A stretch of 64,000 nucleotides of DNA. Origin: DASYDU01 sp050248495 (GTDB lineage Bacteria > Planctomycetota > Planctomycetia > Pirellulales > Lacipirellulaceae). The stretch lies in the NCBI GenBank assembly GCA_050248495.1, contig JBFWSG010000012.1, positions 61,712 through 125,711 of the forward strand, written 5' to 3'. The number at the start of each line of letters is the position of its first letter. Position 1 is the first letter of the stretch. This document shows positions 30,507 through 38,678 of this stretch, piece after piece. The position numbers were made by a program, and so were the translations under genes. The notes under the pieces were generated by a model that worked only from the letters and a program-made list of their open reading frames with translations, was not told where the DNA came from and did no database searches.

Positions 30507-31943
30507 TCACGGCAACGGCAATCGGCGACAGGCCGCGATGCCCTCGGTGGCCACCTTCTTCTTGGCGTGCACCAAGAGCGAAGCCACCGCGCAAGCCGCC
30601 TCGCGTGTGCGGACCGTGTCCTCGGGACCTGTCATCACGATCGGGACGCGCGCTCCGAGCACCAGCGACGCCGCCTCCGCGCGGATCAAGTACTGCAACT
30701 GCTTGACCAGCATCTGGCCCGCTTCGAGATCCGGCACCACGAGGATATCAGCCCGCCCGGCCACGGGCGAAAGCACACCCTTCCGCTGGGCCGCTTCTTC
30801 CGAGACGGCGGTCTCGAAGGGCATCGGCCCGTCCACCTCCGCCCCCACGATCTGCCCGCGTTCGGCCATCTTGCAGAGCGCCGCCGCTTCCATCGTCGAT
30901 TCCATCCGCGGATCAATCCGCTCGCGGGCGGAAAGAATCGCCACTTTCGGCAGATTCACGCCGAGCGCCTGCACCAGCTCGACGGCATTCTGCACGATGT
31001 CGCGCTTCGTATCGACGTTGGGACGCGAGTGGAGCTCGGTATCGGTCAAGAACAGCGGCCGCGGATAATTCGGCACATCCAGCGCCACGACGTGACTCAT
31101 TTGCCGAGACGTCCGCAAGCCCAATTCCGCGCTGCGCGCCGCTGCCAGCAGCTCGTCCGACGCGAGGCTCCCCTTCATGATCGCGTCGACGCGCCCGCCG
31201 CGGGCCATCGCCACAGCCTCGGCCGCTGCGGCGTGACTATGCTCCGTGTCGACGACGCGATACTTCGAAACGTCCAGCTTCGCCGCCTCCGCGCAGGCCT
31301 CGATCTTTGAGTAAGGGCCGACCAGAATCGGCTCGATGATCTGGCTGGCCGCCGCTTCGTACGCGCCGCTGAGCGTCTCTACGTCGACCGGATGCACGAT
31401 CGCCATTCGGATCGGATCCAGGCCCTCCGCTTTTTGCACGAGTTGGCGAAACCGCGCGTAGCGATCCACCACGCTGATCGCCGGCAGCGCGATCCGCGGG
31501 CGGCGGATTTTTTCCCGCGGCGCGATCACTTCGGCCGTGCCCGTGATGACGACTTCGCCGTCCTGATTGCGGCACTCGCAGTCGAACAGCACGCGGTTGC
31601 GCTCGTCCAGCTTTTCCGTCACCGTGACCGTGATCGTGATCGTGTTGCCGACCGTCATCGGCCGCAGAAACCGCAGCGTCTGGCCGACATAAATTGCCCC
31701 CGGCCCGGGTAGTTCCGTTCCCAGCACTGTCGAAATCAGTGCGCCGCCCCACATACCGTGCGCCACGATCTGGTGAAACCGCTCGCTCCGCGCGAACTCT
31801 TCGTCGACGTGGGCCGGATTCACGTCGCCCGACACTGCCGCAAATAGCACGATGTCGTCTCGTGTGAGCGTCCGCGAGAGGGTCGCTCGATCGCCCACTT
31901 TGATCTCGTCGTACACGTGGTTTTCGATGGTATCCATCGTCAC
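30507..31943 (-). CDS. MaoC-like hydratase / phosphate acyltransferase fusion
   Basis: A 478-residue two-domain enzyme. Residues 1-140 are a MaoC-like hotdog domain with the hydratase motif around FAAVSGDVNPAHVDEEFA and VAHGMWGGAL. Residues about 160-478 match phosphate acetyl/butyryltransferases (GGRVDAIMKGSL, TELHSRPNVDTKRDIVQNA, GRADILVVPDLEAGQMLVKQL). The family is known as bifunctional enoyl-CoA hydratase/phosphate acetyltransferase and probably acts on short acyl-CoAs. Alternative start ATG 31937 is six bases in. It converges with ndh and is divergent from the PPSR gene. Confidence 0.9.
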   Translation of the reverse strand: MTMDTIENHVYDEIKVGDRATLSRTLTRDDIVLFAAVSGDVNPAHVDEEFARSERFHQIVAHGMWGGALISTVLGTELPGPGAIYVGQTLRFLRPMTVGNTITITVTVTEKLDERNRVLFDCECRNQDGEVVITGTAEVIAPREKIRRPRIALPAISVVDRYARFRQLVQKAEGLDPIRMAIVHPVDVETLSGAYEAAASQIIEPILVGPYSKIEACAEAAKLDVSKYRVVDTEHSHAAAAEAVAMARGGRVDAIMKGSLASDELLAAARSAELGLRTSRQMSHVVALDVPNYPRPLFLTDTELHSRPNVDTKRDIVQNAVELVQALGVNLPKVAILSARERIDPRMESTMEAAALCKMAERGQIVGAEVDGPMPFETAVSEEAAQRKGVLSPVAGRADILVVPDLEAGQMLVKQLQYLIRAEAASLVLGARVPIVMTGPEDTVRTREAACAVASLLVHAKKKVATEGIAACRRLPLP

Positions 31944-32141
31944 CTGCTTTCGGCAACCGCAGCCGTGGAACGCGCCGTGGGTCGCCCGCGCTTCCTTTTC
32001 ATTCTATCAAGTCTCGTTCCACAACCGCCGACTCCACCCGAACCGGCTGTGCCCGCGGCTCCAGGAAGCGAGCTTCCGTTTGCTCGATGTTTGGCTGCCG
32101 CCTACACTAAACTCGAACACTGTGCGAAGGAGCACGAAGCC

Positions 32142-32996
32142 TTGGTCAAAAAACGCACACCGCCGCGCAAGCCGGACACTTTCTACGCCACGCATTACAC
32201 GATGCATCTCATCGCCGGCTCGACGGGCGAGCTGCTCAACGGGCTCGCGGCCGTCGCGGTGAGCCAGTTTCCCGGCATCGAGTTCGACGTCGTCGCCCAT
32301 CCGCTGCAGGAGGACCTCGAAAAGCTCCAGACTACGCTCGGCAAACTTAGCGGCCAGCGCCGCATCGTGCTCCACGCGCTCGCCGATCCGGCAGCGAAAG
32401 AACTGGTCCGCAACGCCTGCGTCGGCGAGCGAATTCCCCATTTCGACGCAACAGGTCCGCTGTTCCACTTCCTGGCCGACGCGGTCGGCGCGCTGCCGCA
32501 GAACGACGTCTCGCGGCTCCACCGGCTCGACGCCGCCTACCGCCGCCGCATCGAAGCGATGGACTTCACCCTCGAGCACGACGACAGCCTCGGCCTCGAA
32601 ACCTTGCGGGAGGCCGACATCGTGATCGTCGGCGTGAGCCGCGTGAGTAAAAGTCCCACCGCGCTCTACCTCGGCTCACGCGGCTTCAAGGTGGCCAATG
32701 TCTCGATCGCTCCGGCGACCGGCTTCCCGCCCGTGCTCGCTAAGATCAGCAAAAAGAAGATCATCGCTCTCACGACGCAGCCCAAGCGGCTCCACGAAAT
32801 CCGCACCGAGCGGGCCAAGCGGATGGGCTCGCCCGGCACAGAATACGACGACCTGCAGGGCATCATCGCCGAACTGGTGGCCGCCGAGGCTGAGTATCGC
32901 AAGCGTGGCTACGCAATGCTCGACGTCACCCACATGACGATCGAGCAAACCGCCGCCCGCATCCTCGAAGCGCTCAAGCTACAACCGCGGGTGTAG
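32142..32996 (+). CDS. ppsR: Pyruvate,water dikinase / PPDK regulatory kinase-phosphorylase
   Basis: DUF299/PPSR family protein that reversibly phosphorylates phosphoenolpyruvate synthase or pyruvate,phosphate dikinase. The conserved N-terminal motif is HLIAGSTGELLNGLA and the P-loop is GVSRVSKSPTALYLGSRG. The start is uncertain: a TTG at 32142 has AAGGAG nine bases upstream and gives 284 residues, close to the family length of about 270-280; ATG 32202 would give 264. The open frame extends far upstream, but that part overlaps the MaoC gene start and looks non-coding. No dikinase gene lies in this window. Confidence 0.85.
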   Translation: MVKKRTPPRKPDTFYATHYTMHLIAGSTGELLNGLAAVAVSQFPGIEFDVVAHPLQEDLEKLQTTLGKLSGQRRIVLHALADPAAKELVRNACVGERIPHFDATGPLFHFLADAVGALPQNDVSRLHRLDAAYRRRIEAMDFTLEHDDSLGLETLREADIVIVGVSRVSKSPTALYLGSRGFKVANVSIAPATGFPPVLAKISKKKIIALTTQPKRLHEIRTERAKRMGSPGTEYDDLQGIIAELVAAEAEYRKRGYAMLDVTHMTIEQTAARILEALKLQPRV

Positions 32997-33003
32997 CCGC
33001 AAA

Positions 33004-33037
33004 GTGGCTGGCGGTCGAGCGACAGCGAGCCCCCAGC
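33004..33037 (+). repeat. Single copy of the GTGGCTGG interspersed repeat
   Basis: These 34 bases are identical to 13811-13844. The copy lies between the convergent ppsR and MarC genes and has no opposing arm nearby. A looser relative is at 48236-48276. Confidence 0.9.
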
Positions 33038-33064
33038 ATGTAGCGAGATTCTGGCTGTATCCGC

Positions 33065-33679
33065 TCACCCGAAATACTGCTTGATCCCTTCCAGCACCTC
33101 GCTGGCCGCCACCGAAGCCAGGATCATCCCCATCACGCGGCTCACCACGCTCGCGCCGCCGCTGCCGATGGTCCGCGAAATCCAACCCGCGCCCAGCATC
33201 AGTCCATACGCCGCCCCGATCACTACCAACATCATGATCGTCGTCACGATCCATTCGTCGATCGGGTGCAGATCGCGCTGCGTCATCAGCACGACGGCCA
33301 TCATCGCGCCGGGTGAGGCGATCGACGGCGTGGCCAACGGGAAGATCGCCACGTCGTGCGATTTCTTGATGTCCTCCGCCTCGGCCTCTGGCTTGCTTTC
33401 GCCGAAGATCATCGTCAGCGCGAACAAGAATAGCACGATGCCGCCCGAGATTTGAAAGGCCAACAGCGGCACACCCATGGCGTCGAGCATCCGCTCGCCA
33501 ACGAGAATGAAGAACAGCAAGATGCCCGCCGCCGCACCGGCCGCCACCCGCGCGATGTGCCGCCGCTCTTCCGCGCTGTGCTTCCGGGTCGCCGAGATGA
33601 ACACCGGCACCGTGCCGATCGGATCGATCACGGCCCAGAGCAGCACGAAGTTGCTAGTGACTTGCTGAAGTTCGGACAT
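33065..33679 (-). CDS. MarC-family integral membrane protein
   Basis: A 204-residue protein of the UPF0056/MarC family with six predicted membrane helices. Landmarks are FVLLWAVIDPIGTVPVFIS at the N-terminus, AFQISGGIVLFLFALTMIFG in the middle and PLATPSIASPGAMMAVVLM after the cytoplasmic loop. The function of this family is unsettled; despite the name it is not an established drug exporter. ATG 33679 was chosen because it begins the conserved core; a longer frame to 33745 adds 22 residues without support. Converges with ppsR. Confidence 0.92.
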   Translation of the reverse strand: MSELQQVTSNFVLLWAVIDPIGTVPVFISATRKHSAEERRHIARVAAGAAAGILLFFILVGERMLDAMGVPLLAFQISGGIVLFLFALTMIFGESKPEAEAEDIKKSHDVAIFPLATPSIASPGAMMAVVLMTQRDLHPIDEWIVTTIMMLVVIGAAYGLMLGAGWISRTIGSGGASVVSRVMGMILASVAASEVLEGIKQYFG

Positions 33680-33792
33680 GGGGAGACCGGCCGGACCAAT
33701 CGTCGTCCGCGCAGCCTGCGGACAGGCCGCCACGGTATTCCCCAAGCATACCTCATGAATTGCACCGGCATATTCCGCACGGCAGGCAGAAT

Positions 33793-34383
33793 CTACGCCC
33801 CTTCCGGAATGATCTCGATGCCGTTGATCATCGGATTCTGCATTTTTGGCGTGAACGTGATGTCGAGCTTGCCGTCGGTCACGCCAACGTCGACTTCTTC
33901 CACGTAGGCAGTCTGCACACCCTTTGCCTTTTCCGTCACGTCAAAGTCTGGAAAGTCCTGGCCTTCGACGTTGAACGAGAACACCCGCTGGCCGGGCTCG
34001 CTGATTTCCTCGAACGTCTCAGCAAAGTGGAGCCGCACTTTGTATTTGCCGTTCGTCAGCGGCTGCGAAAACGACTCCATGCTGTATCGCTCACTGCGAT
34101 AGAGTTCAGGGTCCTTCGTGTTCTTGATTTCCAGATCATCGGCCCGGGCGATGGTCTCGCCCCCTTCGAAGCCCTGGTCCGGACGCCACTTGTTGCCCTC
34201 ATGATCGGTGAACTCTTGATCCGAACCGGCCTTGATGCGAATCGTCGCCGGCGAGTCGGCGGCTTCTTCCGCCGCCTGGCAGCGGCCGAAGTCCGAGCCC
34301 ACCGGTGGTGAAAGAACGGCGACCAGCAAGGCGACCGCGAGCAAGGCAAACAAACGAACCGAAAGTGGACGTGGGGCAGTCAT
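33793..34383 (-). CDS. Secreted malectin-like domain protein
   Basis: A 196-residue exported protein. A signal peptide occupies about residues 1-38, followed by a beta-sandwich with features of the malectin/di-glucose-binding fold: strand KYKVRLHFAETFEEISEPGQRVFSF is the strongest match, with a preceding Tyr/Arg-rich strand and a C-terminal PMINGIEIIPEG. Malectin domains bind carbohydrate, so a role in surface glycan binding is inferred. ATG 34383 is preceded by GGAG with a seven-base spacer. It follows the amidohydrolase gene by 53 bases on the same strand. Confidence 0.85.
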   Translation of the reverse strand: MTAPRPLSVRLFALLAVALLVAVLSPPVGSDFGRCQAAEEAADSPATIRIKAGSDQEFTDHEGNKWRPDQGFEGGETIARADDLEIKNTKDPELYRSERYSMESFSQPLTNGKYKVRLHFAETFEEISEPGQRVFSFNVEGQDFPDFDVTEKAKGVQTAYVEEVDVGVTDGKLDITFTPKMQNPMINGIEIIPEGA

Positions 34384-34436
34384 CTTCTTTCTCCGCTTGA
34401 AAGGTGTCTCGAAACAAGAGCCAGATTGCCGATCGT

Positions 34437-35816
34437 TCACAAGCCGTCGGCGTCGATCTCAGCCGGAGAGGCAATCACCCGGCCATCGAACAGGATCAAC
34501 TTCTCCTTCCTCAGATTGGTGACCGTCGACAGCGGGTCGTGTTCCGTCAGGATGAACCGCGCCCGTCTGCCGGCCGCAATCGTACCGATCGGCTCGGCGA
34601 AATCCAGCAGGTTTGCGCTATCCCCGGTCGCACTGCGCAACACCGCCAGCGGCGCGAGCCCGGCCCGTTCCATGTGGACCAGTTCATCGAGCAACCCCAG
34701 ACCATGCGGTACGCCGCACGACCCGGCGTCGCTGCCCGCGACGATCGGCACACCAATCTCTGCCGCATGACACAGCATCTCCCCATGTTCGGCGAGAATT
34801 CGCGCCAGGCGGTCGCGCACCGCGGCATCATGGCCGAGCTCGTGCGCTCGTTCCGATTGCAGCGCGACGGGCGCAAACGTCGGCACCCAGCCGATCTGCC
34901 GGTCGCGCATTTGCGCCAACTGGTCGCGCGTCACGAAGAAGCCGTGTTCCACGGTCGTGACGCCGCCCGCAATCGCATTTTCGATGCCCGGCGTTCCGGA
35001 AGCATGAGCAAATGTTTGCCGTCCGCAGCTTCGCGCTGCCGCGACGACCTCGGCCACTTCCTCGACCGGCATTTGCGGCGGCGCGGTGACGCGGCCCGCC
35101 GCAAAGTTGATGATCCCGCTCACGAGCAGCTTGATCCGATCGGCGCCGGCTGCAACCCGCTGGGACACGCACGCCGCGGGCGATGCAAAGTCTTCGATCG
35201 GCTCACCCATGAACGACCCGTACCGACCGCGATGGTAAATCGCCGCCCCGGGGCTATCGAAATAGGGCGATGTACGCCGCCGGCCATGTTGCAACTTCGA
35301 TTCCGCGGCAAGCGTTAGCCCCACGTCATGCTTGTCACCAGCGTCGCGGACCGCGCCGACCCCGCACGTCAGTATCTTCTCCCAACGGGCCCGCGACCGC
35401 TCGAGCATCCATTCGCGCGGATGCTCCAAGTATCGTTCGCGCAATTCAACATCGATCGGCGCGCCGTCGAGAAACAGATGCGCGTGCGCCTCGATCAGCA
35501 TGGGCAGCAGCGTCATTTCGGACAGCACGGCATCCGGACCGTCCTGACCGTCTGGAAGGAATGCAGGGGAGGGCGGCTCACCTTCACGCCCGACAAAACG
35601 AATTCCATCCGCATCGAACACGATGTCCGCATTGCGTGCCGATGCACGCGACTTGCCGTCGATCAATTGTCCAACGCGAAGCCACACCGTCCGCCGCTGC
35701 GATGCCTGAAGGATCTGCGCCAGCCGGAAGCGTAGAGCTCCAGCAGAGTCGTTGACAACGGTGCAGAGCTCCCCAGGAGCTCCGCTCGTTCGATTGCTAA
35801 TCACGCTCATGTTCAT
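34437..35816 (-). CDS. Amidohydrolase family protein (imidazolonepropionase-like)
   Basis: A 459-residue metal-dependent hydrolase of the amidohydrolase superfamily. The first metal pair is HAH (His111, His113) in LIEAHAHLF, later ligands are the Lys in DRIKLLVSG, His in FAHASG, His in VEHGFF and Asp in AGSDAG, and the C-terminus has the usual beta strand ARFILTEHDPLS. The substrate is unknown; the group includes prolidase- and imidazolonepropionase-like enzymes. Its start overlaps the end of the methyltransferase gene by 20 bases, so it is coupled to the C1 genes upstream. Residues 1-44 are not conserved in style and could be an over-long start. Confidence 0.85.
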   Translation of the reverse strand: MNMSVISNRTSGAPGELCTVVNDSAGALRFRLAQILQASQRRTVWLRVGQLIDGKSRASARNADIVFDADGIRFVGREGEPPSPAFLPDGQDGPDAVLSEMTLLPMLIEAHAHLFLDGAPIDVELRERYLEHPREWMLERSRARWEKILTCGVGAVRDAGDKHDVGLTLAAESKLQHGRRRTSPYFDSPGAAIYHRGRYGSFMGEPIEDFASPAACVSQRVAAGADRIKLLVSGIINFAAGRVTAPPQMPVEEVAEVVAAARSCGRQTFAHASGTPGIENAIAGGVTTVEHGFFVTRDQLAQMRDRQIGWVPTFAPVALQSERAHELGHDAAVRDRLARILAEHGEMLCHAAEIGVPIVAGSDAGSCGVPHGLGLLDELVHMERAGLAPLAVLRSATGDSANLLDFAEPIGTIAAGRRARFILTEHDPLSTVTNLRKEKLILFDGRVIASPAEIDADGL

Positions 35817-36738
35817 GAATCAACTCGATGATTGTCGCCGCTTGCCGAAATCCGGCGTCCTCCTGCGTCTCGCCCTCCAGCGGCCGCCCGGCCTCCAGCG
35901 CCGCCGCCACCGCCCGCACAAATTCGTCGTCCGGACTAAGCAATTCCAGCTGTTTCTCCGGATTGCCAAGCACACAATCCAGCCCCGCTTCAACCGCGAG
36001 CGTCAGATACGCACTCTCCACCCGCTCGCGGATCGACCGCGGCATGCCAAACGAAAAATTCGTCAGCCCGACCGACAGGTGCACGCCCTCCAGCTCGCGA
36101 TCGCCGCGAATCAGCCGCATCGCGTCGAGCCCCATGTTCACCAGCCCGTAGGTATCGGCGCCCACTGGCGCGAGGCCGGGATCGAGAATGATGTCGTCGT
36201 TCGCGCGCCCTGATTTCTCGCGGAGCAGCTCCACCAATCGCCGCGCCGCCCCGTGCACGTCGGCCGCCGACAGGCACTGCGCCCCGCCCCCCGCGACGAA
36301 TTTTTCCGACGCCATCCCGATCACCAGCGTGTCGTATTCCGCCACCAGCTCGAGCATCGCGTCAAGCTCGTGGCGCGACGCGGCCACGGAGTTCAAGATC
36401 GGCCGCCCGCTGCGGCTCGGATCGTAAACCGCCAGCGCCCGCCGATGAAATTCCACCGCCGGGTTGTCGAACGCGATCGGCACATTGGTCACTTCCTGGA
36501 TCGCCGGCACCAGGTCTCTCAGGAAATCGAACATCTCCTGCGGCCGGACCCGCATCGATTGCGTTCCGTCGATGTTCAGCGTCAGAAAATCGACGCCCAG
36601 CTCGGCCTGCCGCACCGCGAGCTGCTGATAGGCGCGCAGGTCGCGGTCGCCCCATGCTTTTGCGGCACGGGCGAACGAGTGATTGATCAATTCGCCGATC
36701 AGCCTAAACGGCCGTCGACTCGGGACGGGCGACAACAT
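35797..36738 (-). CDS. Pterin-dependent (methyltetrahydrofolate) methyltransferase-like protein
   Basis: A 313-residue dihydropteroate-synthase-fold protein resembling methyltetrahydrofolate:corrinoid methyltransferases such as AcsE. Core motifs are FRLIGELINHS at the N-terminus, FLTLNIDGTQS, IPIAFDNPA-like (VPIAFDNPAVEFH), PILNSVA, DIILDPGLAPVG and LSVGLTNFSFGMP. These are the pterin-binding strand ends. No corrinoid protein is found nearby, so its methyl acceptor is unknown. ATG 36738 was chosen because it starts the conserved core; it overlaps the end of the MetF-MetV gene by 35 bases, so the two genes are linked. Confidence 0.85.
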   Translation of the reverse strand: MLSPVPSRRPFRLIGELINHSFARAAKAWGDRDLRAYQQLAVRQAELGVDFLTLNIDGTQSMRVRPQEMFDFLRDLVPAIQEVTNVPIAFDNPAVEFHRRALAVYDPSRSGRPILNSVAASRHELDAMLELVAEYDTLVIGMASEKFVAGGGAQCLSAADVHGAARRLVELLREKSGRANDDIILDPGLAPVGADTYGLVNMGLDAMRLIRGDRELEGVHLSVGLTNFSFGMPRSIRERVESAYLTLAVEAGLDCVLGNPEKQLELLSPDDEFVRAVAAALEAGRPLEGETQEDAGFRQAATIIELIHEHERD

Positions 36739-38368
36739 CGGCCTCGTCGATTGTACTGTGGACACAGCAAGTGTTTTCCTGGGGGGTCTGAATAATTGGA
36801 AGGCCGGCGACTGGCAGTCGCCGCGCGGCATGATCGCGGCCGAGCACCGAGTTGGCCCAGCTCGAAGTCCCGCGCAGCGATTGATCTTGGATCACAGGCG
36901 CATGGTCGAGTAGCTTCGACTCGCGACCCTCGAACTTGAGCCGGTCGTAGGCCCGGCTCCAAATGCACTCGAAATCGTCGACTTCGCATAAGCCGTTCCG
37001 CGTGCCGCCGCAGGGGCCGTTCCGCTGGTTCTTGGTACACTGCGTCTCAGGACACAGGAACGCGATGTCCGGCAGCGAGCAGTCGCCGCAGTCCTGGCAG
37101 CCGAACAGCGCCGCCTTGCTGGCATGCTCGATGATCCGCAGCGCCCGCGGTCCTTGCGTCGAATCGCGCGACTTCACATATCGCGCCCGTAGCCAGACGT
37201 GAAGCTTGCGGCCGGGCGTGAATACCCGATCGTGTACCCACTTGCTGAAGCGATAGCCGAGCGTCACACTCGGCGGCCGCGAACGCTTCACGAGCGAGGC
37301 CTGATACCGCGGCTCGAGCCGGGTCCCATCCGCCAGCCCCGTCACAGGACTACGGGCAAAGTAGTAAAACTCGTCGGGCACGGGATATTGCAGCTCGCGG
37401 GCAAATTCCCGCCAGTCTCCCTCGGCAAACGTCGCTTCCAAATCGAGGATCGCCTCGACGTCGCGCATCGAGTGGACGCCGCCCAGGTACCCGCCCGCAA
37501 ATCCCAGCCCGCGGAATACGGACAGCTGCTTCGCCGCCAACTCGCGGAAAAAACCCGCCCCGCGCTCAGCGCCCGCCGCCGCGTGCTGGCAATGCGCAAA
37601 CAATTCGTCGCTGATCGTGACGCCCGGAATCCGCCCGGCGCGAAAGAAACCGACGGCTGCCCGCGTCAGCAAAAACACGTTGCCCACAAGTGGCACGTGC
37701 CCCAGCCCATTTCGCCAGAGATAGCACAACAGCTCATGACTCTTCCGCGCGTCGAACCCGATCTGAGCGATGATGAAACGGGCCCCGCAGGCGATCTTCT
37801 TTTCCAGCTTCAACAGCTGTGGCACGACCTCATTCTCATGCCGTTTGAAATTCGTCGCCACCGCCCCCGCAAAGAAGCTCGTCTGCCCCATCGGCTCGCG
37901 CTCGCCGTTACGGCCGACCTTCGGCCGCGCCAGGCCGCGATTCATCTCATCGAGCATCGTCAGCAAGCCGATCGAATCGATGTCGAACACCGGCTTGCCT
38001 TGGCCGTGATACCCTGTCGCCGGGTAATCGCCGCTGAGCGCCAGGATGTTGTGAAATCCCTCGCTCGAAAGCTCCCACGCCGCACTTTCCAATCCATTGC
38101 GATTGAAATCTTTGCAGGAAAGGTGAATCAGCACCTCTTTGCCGCCGTAGAGGATCGGCTTGCCCAGCGCCATCGGCGAGAGCTGCGGATTGCCGCCGGC
38201 GTTGTCGGTAATCGAAACCCAATCCACCGCCGCCGAGTGCACCAGCTCCGAGGCAAACGCGCGCGTCTCGAGCGCCTGACGGTCGGCCATTGTGCCGCGA
38301 GTCGCCACCAGTTCGACGCCGATCAGAAACCGCTTCGGCGCAGCAAAAAGTTCCGCGAGCGAGTGCAT
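36704..38368 (-). CDS. metF: Methylenetetrahydrofolate reductase fused to a MetV-like domain
   Basis: A 554-residue protein. Residues 1-300 are a MetF TIM barrel (VDWVSITDNAGGNPQLSP, HLSCKDFNRNG, NILALSGDYP, GARFIIAQIGF), which reduces methylene- to methyl-tetrahydrofolate. The C-terminal part has a MetV-type Cys-rich domain with eight Cys between 424 and 468 (CQDCGDC, CPETQC, GPCGG, then C461 and C468), probably binding zinc or iron-sulphur. In many bacteria MetF and MetV are separate subunits. ATG 38368 was preferred to a GTG nine bases upstream. The last 85 residues are poorly conserved in character. Downstream is the methyltransferase. Confidence 0.9.
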   Translation of the reverse strand: MHSLAELFAAPKRFLIGVELVATRGTMADRQALETRAFASELVHSAAVDWVSITDNAGGNPQLSPMALGKPILYGGKEVLIHLSCKDFNRNGLESAAWELSSEGFHNILALSGDYPATGYHGQGKPVFDIDSIGLLTMLDEMNRGLARPKVGRNGEREPMGQTSFFAGAVATNFKRHENEVVPQLLKLEKKIACGARFIIAQIGFDARKSHELLCYLWRNGLGHVPLVGNVFLLTRAAVGFFRAGRIPGVTISDELFAHCQHAAAGAERGAGFFRELAAKQLSVFRGLGFAGGYLGGVHSMRDVEAILDLEATFAEGDWREFARELQYPVPDEFYYFARSPVTGLADGTRLEPRYQASLVKRSRPPSVTLGYRFSKWVHDRVFTPGRKLHVWLRARYVKSRDSTQGPRALRIIEHASKAALFGCQDCGDCSLPDIAFLCPETQCTKNQRNGPCGGTRNGLCEVDDFECIWSRAYDRLKFEGRESKLLDHAPVIQDQSLRGTSSWANSVLGRDHAARRLPVAGLPIIQTPQENTCCVHSTIDEADVVARPESTAV

Positions 38369-38678
38369 CGGCTTCACTCTACTGCGAATTCGCGGCGCAT
38401 CTCAACGCCGGTATTACGGCAAAATATTCTTCGATCGCGTCGCACGCACGCGGTGCCGTGTCGCGGCGCGCTGCGCCGCGACAATTCACTTCCCGAACGA
38501 CAAATCGCAGCTCAACGCGCCGTCGGGCACCGCGCCGATGTTCGCACTTCTGGCGTATTTACAACATTTTTTTGCCATTTAGCGACATCCAGGGGCTGTT
38601 CGGGATTGCGTCATAATGTAGTGTAGAAGCGCAGCCTTTTCGCAACACCGTTTGTCTGCTTTGCGACCGCACCCAGCC
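38369..38678. other. Divergent control region, metF / XylR-like regulator
   Basis: About 310 bases. It holds a perfect 10-bp-stem hairpin at 38460-38482 (GTCGCGGCGC, loop GCT, GCGCCGCGAC) and two candidate operator words related to TTTTGCCGTAA: 38413-38428 (reverse sense) and 38565-38580 (forward). Related words occur upstream of the PEP-CTERM gene at 40973. Confidence 0.5.

Noticed and set aside
31917..32141. N-terminal extension of the PPSR frame
   Set aside because: It overlaps the start of the divergent MaoC gene and has Pro-rich non-conserved sequence; family homology begins near 32190.
37199..38626. Plus-strand open frame of 475 codons opposite metF
   Set aside because: Long only because the opposite strand is coding and GC-rich; composition is dominated by Arg, Gln and His and no domain is visible.
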